Shown piece by piece: positions 32,725 to 40,693 of a stretch of DNA of 64,000 bases (the stretch's first letter is position 1; each line of letters begins with the position of its first letter). The notes beneath the pieces are model-generated. The model was not told the DNA's origin. It ran no database searches and worked only from the letters and a program-made list of their open reading frames with translations. The position numbers and the translations under genes are program-made. Source of the DNA: Nitratireductor kimnyeongensis (GTDB lineage: Bacteria; Pseudomonadota; Alphaproteobacteria; Rhizobiales; Rhizobiaceae); contig NZ_CP078144.1 of NCBI RefSeq assembly GCF_019891395.1, forward strand, positions 124,001 through 188,000. The letters are read 5' to 3'.

Positions 32725-33897
32725 TCAGAGACCGCTCGCCTTGGTAAGGTTGACACGAAACCGGTCGCGCCGTCGCTGATAGCGGCGGGTCATTTCCGCA
32801 CTCGTGTGGCCGAGCTGCTTCTGGACGAAACGCTCATCCACTTCCGCTGAAGAGGCGAGGCCAGCCCGCAGGGAGTGGCCGGAGAACAGCTTCTCCCGCT
32901 CCTTTTCGGGAAGGTCGGGGCGCAGGCCCGCATCGAATGCGGCGCGTTTTACCAGGCGGGCAATATGCCTGTCATTAAGCCGGCTTCCCTCAACCGTGCT
33001 CTGGCCGCGAATCCCGCGGAAGAGCGGGCCGTGGGCGATGCGCCCGTGCCGCATCCACGTCTTCAGCGCCTCCACGGGGCAGGAGCGGTCGGCCGAGCCG
33101 CGCCCGATCTCAACTTCGCGCCAGCCCGTCTTGCCGCGCAGGGTGATCAGGGCGCCCTTGTCGAAGATCTCCACCCAGCCACTGCCATCCTCGGTCTGGT
33201 CGGGGCCGGGATCGAGCCCGACAATCTCGGAACGGCGCAGACCGCCGGCGAAGCCAACAAGCAGGATGGCCCTGTCCCTCAAGCCGCGCAGATCGTTGGA
33301 AAGTGTCTCGATCATGGCCAGGATGTCTTCGGCAAGAAGAGCTTCTTTCTGTACGGGCGGGCGGCCATGCCTGCGGCGAATGCCGGCAAAGACCTCGGCG
33401 ATGTGTGGATCCTTGCGGTCGAGCCTGTCTCCGCGCTGGGAATAACTCTGGGACAGGCCGGAGAGCCTTCGTTCCAGAGTAGATACTGTCGGACGCGGAT
33501 TGTCGGAAGCACAGGCAGAGAGATAGAGGCCGACCACACGTGGGTCAGCGGGAAGGGGAGAATAGCCGGAGCGGCGGCACCAGGATGAGAAGTGGCGCCA
33601 ATCGGCCGCATAAGCGCGCTGCGTGGCTTCGGATCGGGCCGCACGGGCATAATTGCGTGCGGTTTCCACGAGGGGATCGATTGAGGATGGCGATAGAGGG
33701 GAGTGACTCTCTTCATCCATCGCAAGCACAAGGTCGAGAATGTCAGGCAGGTCTGAACTGTCTGCGGCGGGTTCGGGGGATTTTAACCCAATACCGGTAT
33801 CCTCTGAAGGGAGAGATTCCGAGTCCAAAGGCTCCTCAGATGCTGCAGGCTTCTCCAAGCGGTGTCTTTGCGGAGTTTGCTCGTTATCAGAGGTCAT
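32725..33897 (-). CDS. Tyrosine recombinase, probable plasmid resolution or integrase protein
   Basis: A 390-residue tyrosine recombinase. The catalytic set is complete: R221 in GGLRRSEI, a beta-hairpin lysine region GKTGW, H341-x-L-R344 in GHSLRAGL, H364 in LGHTS and nucleophile Y373 in RRYQRR. A SAM-like core-binding domain (ARNYARAARSEATQRAYAADWRHFSSWCRRSGYSPLPADP) precedes it, after a 70-residue acidic, low-complexity tail. The ATG at 33897 is used; a TTG at 33930 lies in the upstream inverted repeat. Similar genes (for example RinQ-like proteins) sit near repABC. The nearby 11-7-11 inverted repeat could be its target for resolving plasmid dimers. Confidence 0.88.
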   Translation of the reverse strand: MTSDNEQTPQRHRLEKPAASEEPLDSESLPSEDTGIGLKSPEPAADSSDLPDILDLVLAMDEESHSPLSPSSIDPLVETARNYARAARSEATQRAYAADWRHFSSWCRRSGYSPLPADPRVVGLYLSACASDNPRPTVSTLERRLSGLSQSYSQRGDRLDRKDPHIAEVFAGIRRRHGRPPVQKEALLAEDILAMIETLSNDLRGLRDRAILLVGFAGGLRRSEIVGLDPGPDQTEDGSGWVEIFDKGALITLRGKTGWREVEIGRGSADRSCPVEALKTWMRHGRIAHGPLFRGIRGQSTVEGSRLNDRHIARLVKRAAFDAGLRPDLPEKEREKLFSGHSLRAGLASSAEVDERFVQKQLGHTSAEMTRRYQRRRDRFRVNLTKASGL

Positions 33898-33914
33898 TTC
33901 GGCTTGTTTTTTTG

Positions 33915-33943
33915 ATGTCCGATAATGCAATCTTATCGGACAT
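33915..33943. promoter_or_regulatory. 11-7-11 inverted repeat: candidate recombinase core site
   Basis: ATGTCCGATAA (33915-33925) and TTATCGGACAT (33933-33943) are perfect 11-bp inverted arms around TGCAATC. Xer-, Cre- and Int-type recombinases use 9-13-bp arms around a 6-8-bp crossover region, so the geometry fits the recombinase encoded immediately to the left. It also overlaps the likely promoter, so binding there could repress the gene. Confidence 0.6.
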
Positions 33944-33961
33944 TATATTAAAATGACAAGC

Positions 33962-34000
33962 TGTGCGGTTTTATGCGAGATGTCTGGCATAAACCGCACA
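33962..34000. promoter_or_regulatory. Second inverted repeat in recombinase-DUF1403 intergenic region
   Basis: TGTGCGGTTT (33962-33971) and AAACCGCACA (33991-34000) are perfect 10-bp arms; ATGC/GCAT (33973-33976 and 33987-33990) extends the stem with one bulged T. It lies 19 bases before the DUF1403 start and could be an operator, a leader hairpin or part of the recombination site. Confidence 0.5.
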
Positions 34001-34019
34001 CAGCGCCTATGTTCCGAAC

Positions 34020-34961
34020 ATGGATCCGTCTTCGTCTGCACCGCCCTCGAACCTTTTCCTGCCCCAGTGGACAATGCCACGCACGGCCAATCCACATTTG
34101 AGTGATGCTGCGTTTGCGGCAGGCATCGCGCTCAAGACGCTGGATGATCTGGTGCGCAGCGAACCGGCGTGGTCGGGCTGCTGGCGCGCGCGTCAGGCCT
34201 TGAAATGTGCGGCGGCGGCATCGAGGCTTATGGGGCGCGGTGAGAGTGAAGTGGGGCTGCGCGATGCCGTGCTTCTGACGTCGGTCGGAGATGACCCGGG
34301 GCCTGCCGGCAAGATTTTCCTTGCCCATCGGCGATTGGCATCGCGTCGTTTTGCGGTGTCGTCGTCTTCAATTGCGGAAGTTGCGGGCCTGCTCGGACTG
34401 GGCAATGACGCAGGGATCGAGGTTGTGGCCGATCACGCGGAATCGGTACTTCAGTCGGGGCGGGCAGCACCCTTTGCGGCAGCGGAGCTCGTACAGCGGA
34501 TAATGAGGGAGCGCGCGGACGCCGAGCCGCTGGCTTGGGCGCTCGCTGACGGGCTGATCGCAGCAATGCTGGGCTGGCCTCGTCCTGTTCCGTTGCTTAT
34601 GGCAGAACGCTACGGACGAGCTTTCCGAGCGGGTGGAGACAGGGGGAGGATCGACCCGTCTGATGCCGAATTCTCAGGCGCGGTGTGCCTGGCGCTCGTT
34701 CGCGGTACAGAAGGCGCGCTCCGATCAGCGGGTGACATCTCGCGCCGCGCCGATACACTTGTTTCGGTTCTTCCGAAACTGCGCACCAAGGGAGCGGGGA
34801 CGGTCGTGCAGCATCTGCTCGATGAAGATGCCCTGCCAGCCTCGGCGCCCGGATGCAATCTTTCCCGCTGGGCGTCGAAGCGGCTCTTCGAGCGGCTTGA
34901 GCATTTTGGGGCGGTGCGCGAACTCTCTGGCCGTTCATCATTCCGGATTTTCGGCCTGTAA
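34020..34961 (+). CDS. DUF1403 family protein
   Basis: A 313-residue soluble protein that resembles DUF1403, a family found mainly on rhizobial plasmids and of unknown function. Characteristic pieces are FAAGIALKTLDDLVRSEPAWSGCWRARQALKCAAAASRLMGRGESEVGLRDAVLLTSVGDDPGPAGKIFLAHRRLASR near the N-terminus and KLRTKGAGTVVQHLLDEDALPAS toward the C-terminus. No membrane segment or catalytic motif is seen. It diverges from the recombinase across a 122-base gap with two inverted repeats, so it may act in the same plasmid function. Confidence 0.8.
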   Translation: MDPSSSAPPSNLFLPQWTMPRTANPHLSDAAFAAGIALKTLDDLVRSEPAWSGCWRARQALKCAAAASRLMGRGESEVGLRDAVLLTSVGDDPGPAGKIFLAHRRLASRRFAVSSSSIAEVAGLLGLGNDAGIEVVADHAESVLQSGRAAPFAAAELVQRIMRERADAEPLAWALADGLIAAMLGWPRPVPLLMAERYGRAFRAGGDRGRIDPSDAEFSGAVCLALVRGTEGALRSAGDISRRADTLVSVLPKLRTKGAGTVVQHLLDEDALPASAPGCNLSRWASKRLFERLEHFGAVRELSGRSSFRIFGL

Positions 34962-35054
34962 CCGCCTGTGGATAGCCGGGTAATTTTCTGCTGCAACATC
35001 GTTTCCTGAATATTCAGCTTGCTTTCCGAGACGGGATTTGGTTCGTACCCGACA

Positions 35055-35143
35055 TCCACAGGGGTGCCGCGTGGCCGCGGCTGAGATGAAGGTGCAAACC
35101 TTCGGGCCCTAGAAGCTGATCTGGGTAATGCCAGCGGAGCAAG
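35055..35143 (+). ncRNA. TPP riboswitch (THI element)
   Basis: The conserved THI-box blocks are present in order: CCACAGGGGTGCC (about 35056-35068), GGCTGAGATGA (about 35078-35089), a variable arm, and CTGATCTGGGTAATGCCAGCG (about 35115-35136). AAGGAGGA, the ribosome site for the next gene, starts at 35141, directly against the 3' end of the element, so TPP binding probably hides it and blocks translation. The riboswitch identifies the following four genes as thiamine-related. Confidence 0.93.
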
Positions 35144-35153
35144 GAGGACGATC

Positions 35154-35762
35154 ATGTTCGCAGGTGCGCAGCTTTCCCTTTATCCGATGACCGACGATTT
35201 CGTTGATGTCATCATGTCGTCGCTCTCTGCGTTCGACCCCTGGCGCGATCGTTTGCGGATCGAAACCGACGACATCTCGACTTTGGTTGTCGGCCCGCCT
35301 GAAGTGCTCTTTCCGGCCCTGCGCGATTTCTATGTCGCTGCCGCATCCACGCGGCATCACGTCGTCATGCGCACCACGCTTTCGCGCGGCTGTCCCGGAG
35401 AGCCGGATGATCCGATCTGCGCGACTTCGGCTCTGGCCAACCCTTCCGAACCGCTTGCCGACCGACAGAAGGCCGCACTTGCGGCGGTGGCTGATGCCAA
35501 AACCATGTCGGAGATCGCACGCGCGCAGTTCTCACTCTATGTCATGGGTGCCGGCGACCACATGGCGGAGATCATGGGCTGCATCGACTTCCTGAAGGCG
35601 AGCGGCGTCTTCGACCGCTCGAAGAATTTCTGTTCGCGCCTCAAGGGAGATGCGGGTCCGGTTTTTGCAACCCTGGAACAGGCGTTCTGCAGCTTCGGCC
35701 CGCCCGAAGGCCATGTTACGATTGACCTGACAGTTTCCGCCAACAGCCCTTCCACGGCCTGA
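35154..35762 (+). CDS. ykoF: YkoF-family thiamine/HMP-binding protein
   Basis: A 202-residue cytoplasmic protein with two ferredoxin-like repeats, AGAQLSLYPMTDDFVDVIMSSLSAFDP and IARAQFSLYVMGAGDHMAEIMGCIDFLKASGVF, the internal duplication known from Bacillus YkoF, which binds thiamine or its pyrimidine HMP. It is the first gene after the TPP riboswitch and belongs to a ykoF-thiXZY operon. Its role may be to hold the imported pyrimidine; this is inferred from the family. The ATG at 35154 has AAGGAGGA five bases upstream. Confidence 0.88.
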   Translation: MFAGAQLSLYPMTDDFVDVIMSSLSAFDPWRDRLRIETDDISTLVVGPPEVLFPALRDFYVAAASTRHHVVMRTTLSRGCPGEPDDPICATSALANPSEPLADRQKAALAAVADAKTMSEIARAQFSLYVMGAGDHMAEIMGCIDFLKASGVFDRSKNFCSRLKGDAGPVFATLEQAFCSFGPPEGHVTIDLTVSANSPSTA

Positions 35763-35766
35763 CCCC

Positions 35767-36555
35767 ATGCCGAATAGTCTACCCCGCTCGGCGGGTGGAC
35801 GGTTGATAGGCGGTCTGCCCGCGCTCGGAAGTGTTGCCGCTTCCATCGTCCTTTGGGAAGTCTACGTCCGGCTGTCGGGCATATCGCCGCTTGTCCTGCC
35901 GGCGCCCTCACGTGTCGTGGAACAGATGGGGACGAACCGGGCGCTGCTGTGGGACAACACGCTTCCGACCCTGAGTGCCACGCTGACGGGTTTCGCGTTC
36001 TCCGTCAGTATCGCGTTTGTGCTGTCGGTTGCGCTCGATTTTCTGCCGAAAGCGCGGCGCGCGCTGTTCCCGATTTTCGTGGTGAGCCAGACCTTGCCGC
36101 TGGTGGCGATCGCACCGCTGGCGGTGTTGTGGTTTGGCTTCGGGCTCACGCCGAAAATCCTGCTCGTTGCGCTTGTCACCTTCTTTCCGATGCTGGTCGC
36201 ACTGGTGGACGGTTATGAATCAACCGATCCCGAGATCGAAACGCTGATGCGTTCCATGGGGGCATCGCGCTGGAAGGTGTTTCGCGCAGCGCGGTTTCCC
36301 TCCGCGATGCCCTATTTCTTTGCAGGCCTCAGAATCTCCATCACCTATGCGGTGGTGGCGGCGATATTTTCCGAATATGTCGGCGCGCGTGCCGGACTTG
36401 GGATCGTCATTCTCAATGCCAAGAACAGTTTTCGTCCCGATCTCATGCTGGCAGCCGTGGTCGTGAGTTCGACGCTGACGCTGCTTCTCTTCGGCGTGTC
36501 CGCCTTGCTGCAGCGGGTGTTGCTGCGCTGGCGGGAAGCGGGGCAGGGACAATGA
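35767..36555 (+). CDS. thiX: Thiamine-precursor ABC transporter permease
   Basis: A 262-residue permease of the SsuC/TauC/ThiX type with about six membrane segments. The EAA loop reads DGYESTDPEIETLMRSMGASRWKVFRAARFPSAMPY. It lies four bases after ykoF and overlaps the ATPase gene by four bases. As part of a riboswitch-controlled ThiXYZ set it should carry the HMP pyrimidine or a thiamine breakdown product across the inner membrane. Confidence 0.9.
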   Translation: MPNSLPRSAGGRLIGGLPALGSVAASIVLWEVYVRLSGISPLVLPAPSRVVEQMGTNRALLWDNTLPTLSATLTGFAFSVSIAFVLSVALDFLPKARRALFPIFVVSQTLPLVAIAPLAVLWFGFGLTPKILLVALVTFFPMLVALVDGYESTDPEIETLMRSMGASRWKVFRAARFPSAMPYFFAGLRISITYAVVAAIFSEYVGARAGLGIVILNAKNSFRPDLMLAAVVVSSTLTLLLFGVSALLQRVLLRWREAGQGQ

Positions 36556-37301
36556 GCGCTCTGGAACTGTGCAATGTGGGTGTCAGGATTGGTGAGACAG
36601 AGGTTCTAGACGATGTGTCTCTGTCGGTGGGGCAGGGGGAGTTCGTTTCCATTCTCGGCCCCTCGGGTGCCGGCAAATCGACGCTGTTTCGCCTGCTCAC
36701 CGGCGCGCTTGAACCCGATCGTGGGGCAATCATGCTGGATGGGTCAGCGCTGAAACGCGACGGCAGGACCTTCGCCTTCATGCCGCAGCGCGATGCGCTG
36801 ATGCCGTGGCGGCGCATCATCGACAATGTGATCCTCGGGCTTGAGGTGCAGGGCGTGTCGCGCACCGAAGCGCGCGCACGAGCACTGCCGCTCTTTGCCG
36901 AATTCGGACTGGCGGGTTTCGAGGAGCGGTATCCGGCAGAACTTTCGGGCGGGATGCGCCAGAGGGCTGCATTGCTGCGAACGGTCATACAGGCGCGGCC
37001 CATTCAGCTTCTGGACGAACCCTTCGGCGCGCTCGATGCGCTGACGCGCGCGCAGATGCAGCGCTGGCTGGAAGACCGTTGGCGTGCTGCCCGCTGGACC
37101 ACGCTGCTTGTCACGCACGATGTGCGGGAGGCGGTGGCGCTTTCCGACCGCATCTATGTGCTGTCGCGTCGTCCTGCCCGCGTGATTTCGGAAGTGGTTA
37201 TCCGCGCCCCGCGCCCGCGCCTCGGTTCGGCTCTGCCGGCCGAAGCGCGCGCGCAGGAAGAAGAGCTTTTGCACACCTTGCTCAATCAGACAGGAGAATG
37301 A
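36552..37301 (+). CDS. thiZ: Thiamine-precursor ABC transporter ATP-binding protein
   Basis: A 249-residue ATPase with Walker A GPSGAGKST, signature LSGGMRQRAALLRTV, Walker B IQLLDEPFGALD and VTHDVREAVAL. The closest types are SsuB/TauB/ThiZ. It overlaps thiX by four bases and its TGA is three bases before the binding-protein start. It provides energy for uptake with the ThiX-type permease. Confidence 0.9.
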   Translation: MSALELCNVGVRIGETEVLDDVSLSVGQGEFVSILGPSGAGKSTLFRLLTGALEPDRGAIMLDGSALKRDGRTFAFMPQRDALMPWRRIIDNVILGLEVQGVSRTEARARALPLFAEFGLAGFEERYPAELSGGMRQRAALLRTVIQARPIQLLDEPFGALDALTRAQMQRWLEDRWRAARWTTLLVTHDVREAVALSDRIYVLSRRPARVISEVVIRAPRPRLGSALPAEARAQEEELLHTLLNQTGE

Positions 37302-37303
37302 CG

Positions 37304-38293
37304 ATGAAACGCCTGATAGCCGCCGCCCTGATGCTGGGCGCGCTGGCACTGCCTGCAATGGCGCAGGAACGCTTGAGTGTTGCGCTGGACTGGACGCCCA
37401 ATACCAACCATGTGGGGCTGTATGTTGCGCAGGCGAAGGGCTGGTTCAACGAAGCCGGCCTCGATGTGGAGATTCTCCCTTACACGGATACCTCGTCTGG
37501 CACGCTGGTGGCGACGGGTGTCGCTGAACTCGGCATTCTGAGCTCCGTCGGGTTCTACAGCCAGCGCGCTACGGGTGCCGACCTAACGGTGGTCATGGCG
37601 GTCATGCAGCATGAGACGGGTCGCCTGGTCTTCAATGGGGAGCGTGAGAACATTCAGCGTCCTGCCGACCTCGATGGCATGACCTATGCGGGTTTTGGTA
37701 GCGCATGGGAGCAGGCGCTCATCTCAACGATCATCCAGAACGATGGTGGCAAGGGTGAGTTCGAGACCGTCACGCTCGGCACGTCTGCCTATGAGGCGCT
37801 TGCCAATGGGACGGTGGATTTCACGCTTGAGGTGAGCACATGGGAGGGGGTGAACTCGGTGCTTCTCAACCGGCCGCAGCGCGCATTTCGGTATGCCGAT
37901 TATGGCGTGCCCGATCAGCACACCACCTATCTGGGGGCAAATGGCACCTGGCTAAAGGACAATGCCCAGATCGCTGAAGCTTTTGTGCAGGCCGCACAGC
38001 GCGGCTACGCATTTGCCGCTGAAAACCCGGAGGAAGCAGCGGAGATGCTGATCGCCGAAACTGGCGGCATGCTCTCCAATCCCGAACTGGTGCGGGCCTC
38101 GATGAAGGCCATCGTGGATGGCGGCTATCTTCAGGACGAAGGCGAGCCGGTGGGGCTGATCGACGCCGACATGTTTGGCAACATCACGAAATTCATGTTC
38201 GAAGCCGGTGTAATGCGCGATCCAGATGGTAAGCGCCTTAAGGAAATGCCGGATGTCTCGACCTGGTTCAGCAATGCATTCTTGAAGCGTTAG
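37304..38293 (+). CDS. thiY: HMP/thiamine-precursor substrate-binding protein (ThiY/NMT1 type)
   Basis: A 329-residue periplasmic protein with signal peptide MKRLIAAALMLGALALPAMA. The mature start ERLSVALDWTPNTNHVGLYVAQAKGWFNEAGLDVEIL is typical of the NMT1/THI5-like group; the ligands of these proteins include HMP and formylaminopyrimidine. The ATG at 37304 is seven bases from AGGAG; an ATG at 37298 directly abuts that site and is less likely. It is the last gene of the TPP-controlled operon. Confidence 0.9.
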   Translation: MKRLIAAALMLGALALPAMAQERLSVALDWTPNTNHVGLYVAQAKGWFNEAGLDVEILPYTDTSSGTLVATGVAELGILSSVGFYSQRATGADLTVVMAVMQHETGRLVFNGERENIQRPADLDGMTYAGFGSAWEQALISTIIQNDGGKGEFETVTLGTSAYEALANGTVDFTLEVSTWEGVNSVLLNRPQRAFRYADYGVPDQHTTYLGANGTWLKDNAQIAEAFVQAAQRGYAFAAENPEEAAEMLIAETGGMLSNPELVRASMKAIVDGGYLQDEGEPVGLIDADMFGNITKFMFEAGVMRDPDGKRLKEMPDVSTWFSNAFLKR

Positions 38294-38405
38294 CTCGGCT
38301 GCGTTTGGGAGAGCAGGGCGGGTAAGGCCAGTTTGCCTGCCCGATGTTGTTTGTTCAGAAGCGCTCCGAGAGGGGGCGGCAGGGGGCTGCCGCATAAAGC
38401 ACCAC

Positions 38406-38430
38406 GAAAAAGCGGGGCCGAAGCCCCGCT
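38406..38430 (-). terminator. Intrinsic terminator of LivJ-type gene
   Basis: On the reverse strand AGCGGGGC-TTCG-GCCCCGCT forms an 8-bp stem with a stable TTCG tetraloop, followed by TTTTT (38410-38406 with the final T of the stem). It lies 21 bases after the stop of the leftward binding-protein gene. Confidence 0.85.
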
Positions 38431-38451
38431 CTCCCGCTGCCCCTAGCTGGA

Positions 38452-39606
38452 TCAGTTGGTCTCGGGTTCCCAGATTTCCTCGACCGAGTATTTGCCATTT
38501 TGCACGCTGATGAGCGATACCGGCTTCGGCGGCACCATGGTCTCGCGCGTGTAGCTGATCTCGCCTGTCACACCCTTGAAGCCGCGCGTCTCGGCAAGAG
38601 CGTCGCGGATCTTAGCCGGCTCTGCAGACTCGGCCCGGCGGATCGCGTCCGCGACCAGCATCAGTGCGTCATAGCCTAGCGGAGCAAATGCGTTTTCGGG
38701 GTCAATCCCGTATTCGGCCTTGTAGTCGGCGATGAACTTCTTCACCTCTTCGCGGTCATCGGCACGATAGGTGTGGGTGGAGAAATAGACATCATTGGCA
38801 AGCTCCGGTCCAGGTACGGTGGACACCAGTTCGGTATCGAAACCATCACCGGACACGATCGGCATGGTGATGCCCTGCTCGCGGATCTGCTTGACAGAGA
38901 GGCCGGCCTCAGACGGGATCGCCGAAACGAAAACCGCATCGGGTGCGGGATCGATGGAGGCAAGACGCGCGATCTGCGCGGAGAAATCCGTGTCGCCCAT
39001 CATGAAGCTGTCTGTGCCGATGATCTCACCGCCGCGCTCTTCAAAGCGCTCGACGAAGAACTTGCTGAGCGCCTTGGTGAAGTCCATGGAATTGTCGGTC
39101 CAGACCGCGACCTTGCGGGCGCCGAGCTTGTCATAGGCATAGTCGGCAATGGCGTATGACTGATCATCGTCGCCGAACGGCGCCATGAACATGTAATCGC
39201 CAACCCACTGGGGAAGCTCGGGATGTGTTGCGCCAGACGTGACGAACGGGATGCCTGCTTCCTGGAACAGCGGTGCACCGGCCATGACGAAAGTGGTGTC
39301 GGACTCGCCGATGCCGGCCACCACGCCCTCTGAAATGAGGCGCTGTGCAGCCTTCGCCGTTTCCTGCTGATCCGTCTTTCCGTCCGGCGCGATCAACTCG
39401 ATCTGCTGACCCAGAAGACCGCCATCGGCATTGATCTGCTTGACGGCGAGTTGCGCGCCCTTGAGCGATGGACCGTCGAGTGACGACATACCGCCGGTCA
39501 CGTTGTAAAGCGCGCCGATCTTGATGGTTTCCTGCGCGTTGGCGGCGCTCATGCCAGCGGCCATGGCGGTGGCAAAGGCCACCGATGCGGCAATCAAGTG
39601 TTTCAT
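38452..39606 (-). CDS. Branched-chain amino-acid-type ABC substrate-binding protein (LivJ type)
   Basis: A 384-residue periplasmic binding protein with signal peptide MKHLIAASVAFATAMAAGMSAANA. The family features are TIKIGALYNVTGGMSSLDGPSLKGAQLAVKQINADGGLLGQQIELIAPDGKTD and later ENAFAPLGYDALMLVADAIRRAES. LivJ-type proteins bind aliphatic amino acids, amides, urea or aromatic acids, so the ligand is open. The livGFHM genes that would complete the porter are 3 kb away (42.7-46.2 kb). It diverges from the RpiR regulator. GGGAG precedes the ATG. Confidence 0.9.
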   Translation of the reverse strand: MKHLIAASVAFATAMAAGMSAANAQETIKIGALYNVTGGMSSLDGPSLKGAQLAVKQINADGGLLGQQIELIAPDGKTDQQETAKAAQRLISEGVVAGIGESDTTFVMAGAPLFQEAGIPFVTSGATHPELPQWVGDYMFMAPFGDDDQSYAIADYAYDKLGARKVAVWTDNSMDFTKALSKFFVERFEERGGEIIGTDSFMMGDTDFSAQIARLASIDPAPDAVFVSAIPSEAGLSVKQIREQGITMPIVSGDGFDTELVSTVPGPELANDVYFSTHTYRADDREEVKKFIADYKAEYGIDPENAFAPLGYDALMLVADAIRRAESAEPAKIRDALAETRGFKGVTGEISYTRETMVPPKPVSLISVQNGKYSVEEIWEPETN

Positions 39607-39715
39607 GGCAATCTCCCTGCTTCTTGTTGAATTTCACCCTCTGACGCAAGGTACCCCGGGAAGGCTCATGCGTTGGTCAACAGCATGACTCTGCAATTGG
39701 AGAACGTCAATCGAA

Positions 39716-39763
39716 TGATACATTTTTTCTTCCAAATGGCAATTTTGTCTGATTTGATACATT
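39716..39763. promoter_or_regulatory. Twin TGATACATT motifs between livJ-type gene and rpiR
   Basis: TGATACATT occurs at 39716-39724 and 39755-39763 in an AT-rich 191-base divergent control region. GATACAT recurs in the livG-formylglutamate hydrolase gap at 46230-46236. This supports a common regulator, most simply the RpiR protein encoded next door. Confidence 0.55.
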
Positions 39764-39797
39764 CGAGAAATGCGCAAAGGGAAGCGGAGCGGCGGCT

Positions 39798-40685
39798 ATG
39801 AACGTGTTGGAGGATCTGCGGCGGGCCCTGCCCGAACTCAGCAGCCGCGAAGCGCGCGCCGCCCGGCACCTAATCGCCAATTATCCGATGGCCGGCCTGA
39901 CCACGGTTGCCGAATTTGCCGAACAGAGCGGTGTCAGCACGGCAACGGTCCTGCGTCTGGTCAAGCGTCTTGGCTTTCCCGTCTATGCGGAATTTCAGGA
40001 AGCGTTGCGAAGCCATATAGAAGAGAGCCTGCAATCGCCGCTTCTCCGTTTCGGGGAGCGGAAGGTGCGCGACGAGGCCACCGACAAATCGTATCTAGCG
40101 CGCACCAGTGATCGGATGGCCGAGTATTTCAGCAGCCTGCCCGACCTCATTCCGGAAAAGGAATTCGATAGGGCGGCAGCTCTGCTGGCAGACCCCAAGC
40201 GCGACATCCATTTGCTTGGCGGACGTTATTCCTCCCATGTGGCGCGTTATATGGGCGATTTGCTTTCGGCAATACGTGGACGCGTTCACCCGGTCAGCGG
40301 TCAGACGCAGACCTGGCCGCAGTTCCTGCTCGACATGGGCAGGGGCAGCGTTCTGGTGGTGCTGGATGTGCGCCGATACCAAGACGATGTGGTGCAGTTC
40401 ACCCATGCTGCGTCCAAGCGCGGCGCCATAGTCATTCTCCTGACCGATATCTGGCAATCGCCGGCCGCCCGTTCGGCTGACCTCGTTTTGACCTTTCCGG
40501 TGGAATCGCCGTCGATCTTCGACGTCCTGACCGTCGGAATGGGGGTTGCCGAAGCGCTCGTGGGCGCCGCGGCAAGCAAGGCGGACACAGCCGGTCGCAC
40601 ACGCTTCGAGACACTCGAGGATCTGCGGAGCAGGCTTGCGGAAGGCACGTTCGGTGAGGAACGGGGCAAATCAAAACGGAAATGA
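39798..40685 (+). CDS. RpiR-family transcriptional regulator with SIS domain
   Basis: A 295-residue MurR/RpiR protein. The N-terminal HTH_6 domain is RRALPELSSREARAARHLIANYPMAGLTTVAEFAEQSGVSTATVLRLVKRLGFPVYAEFQEAL; the C-terminal SIS domain includes HLLGGRYSSHVARYMGDLL and GSVLVVLDVRRYQDDVVQFTHAASKRGAIVILLTD. RpiR proteins usually sense phosphosugars, but here the neighbours are an amino-acid-type porter and a glutamine-synthetase-like ligase. Its stop overlaps or adjoins the next gene, so it is cotranscribed with the ligase. Confidence 0.9.
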   Translation: MNVLEDLRRALPELSSREARAARHLIANYPMAGLTTVAEFAEQSGVSTATVLRLVKRLGFPVYAEFQEALRSHIEESLQSPLLRFGERKVRDEATDKSYLARTSDRMAEYFSSLPDLIPEKEFDRAAALLADPKRDIHLLGGRYSSHVARYMGDLLSAIRGRVHPVSGQTQTWPQFLLDMGRGSVLVVLDVRRYQDDVVQFTHAASKRGAIVILLTDIWQSPAARSADLVLTFPVESPSIFDVLTVGMGVAEALVGAAASKADTAGRTRFETLEDLRSRLAEGTFGEERGKSKRK

Positions 40686-40693
40686 GGGGTTCG

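Noticed and set aside
33915..33943. Resolvase (serine recombinase) res site, because TGTCCGATAA resembles Tn3 half-sites
   Set aside because: No serine resolvase or transposase gene is nearby and only one symmetric site is seen; the adjacent enzyme is a tyrosine recombinase. Not fully excluded.
37298..38293. ThiY start at the first ATG (37298)
   Set aside because: The ribosome site abuts that ATG; the second ATG six bases on has correct spacing.
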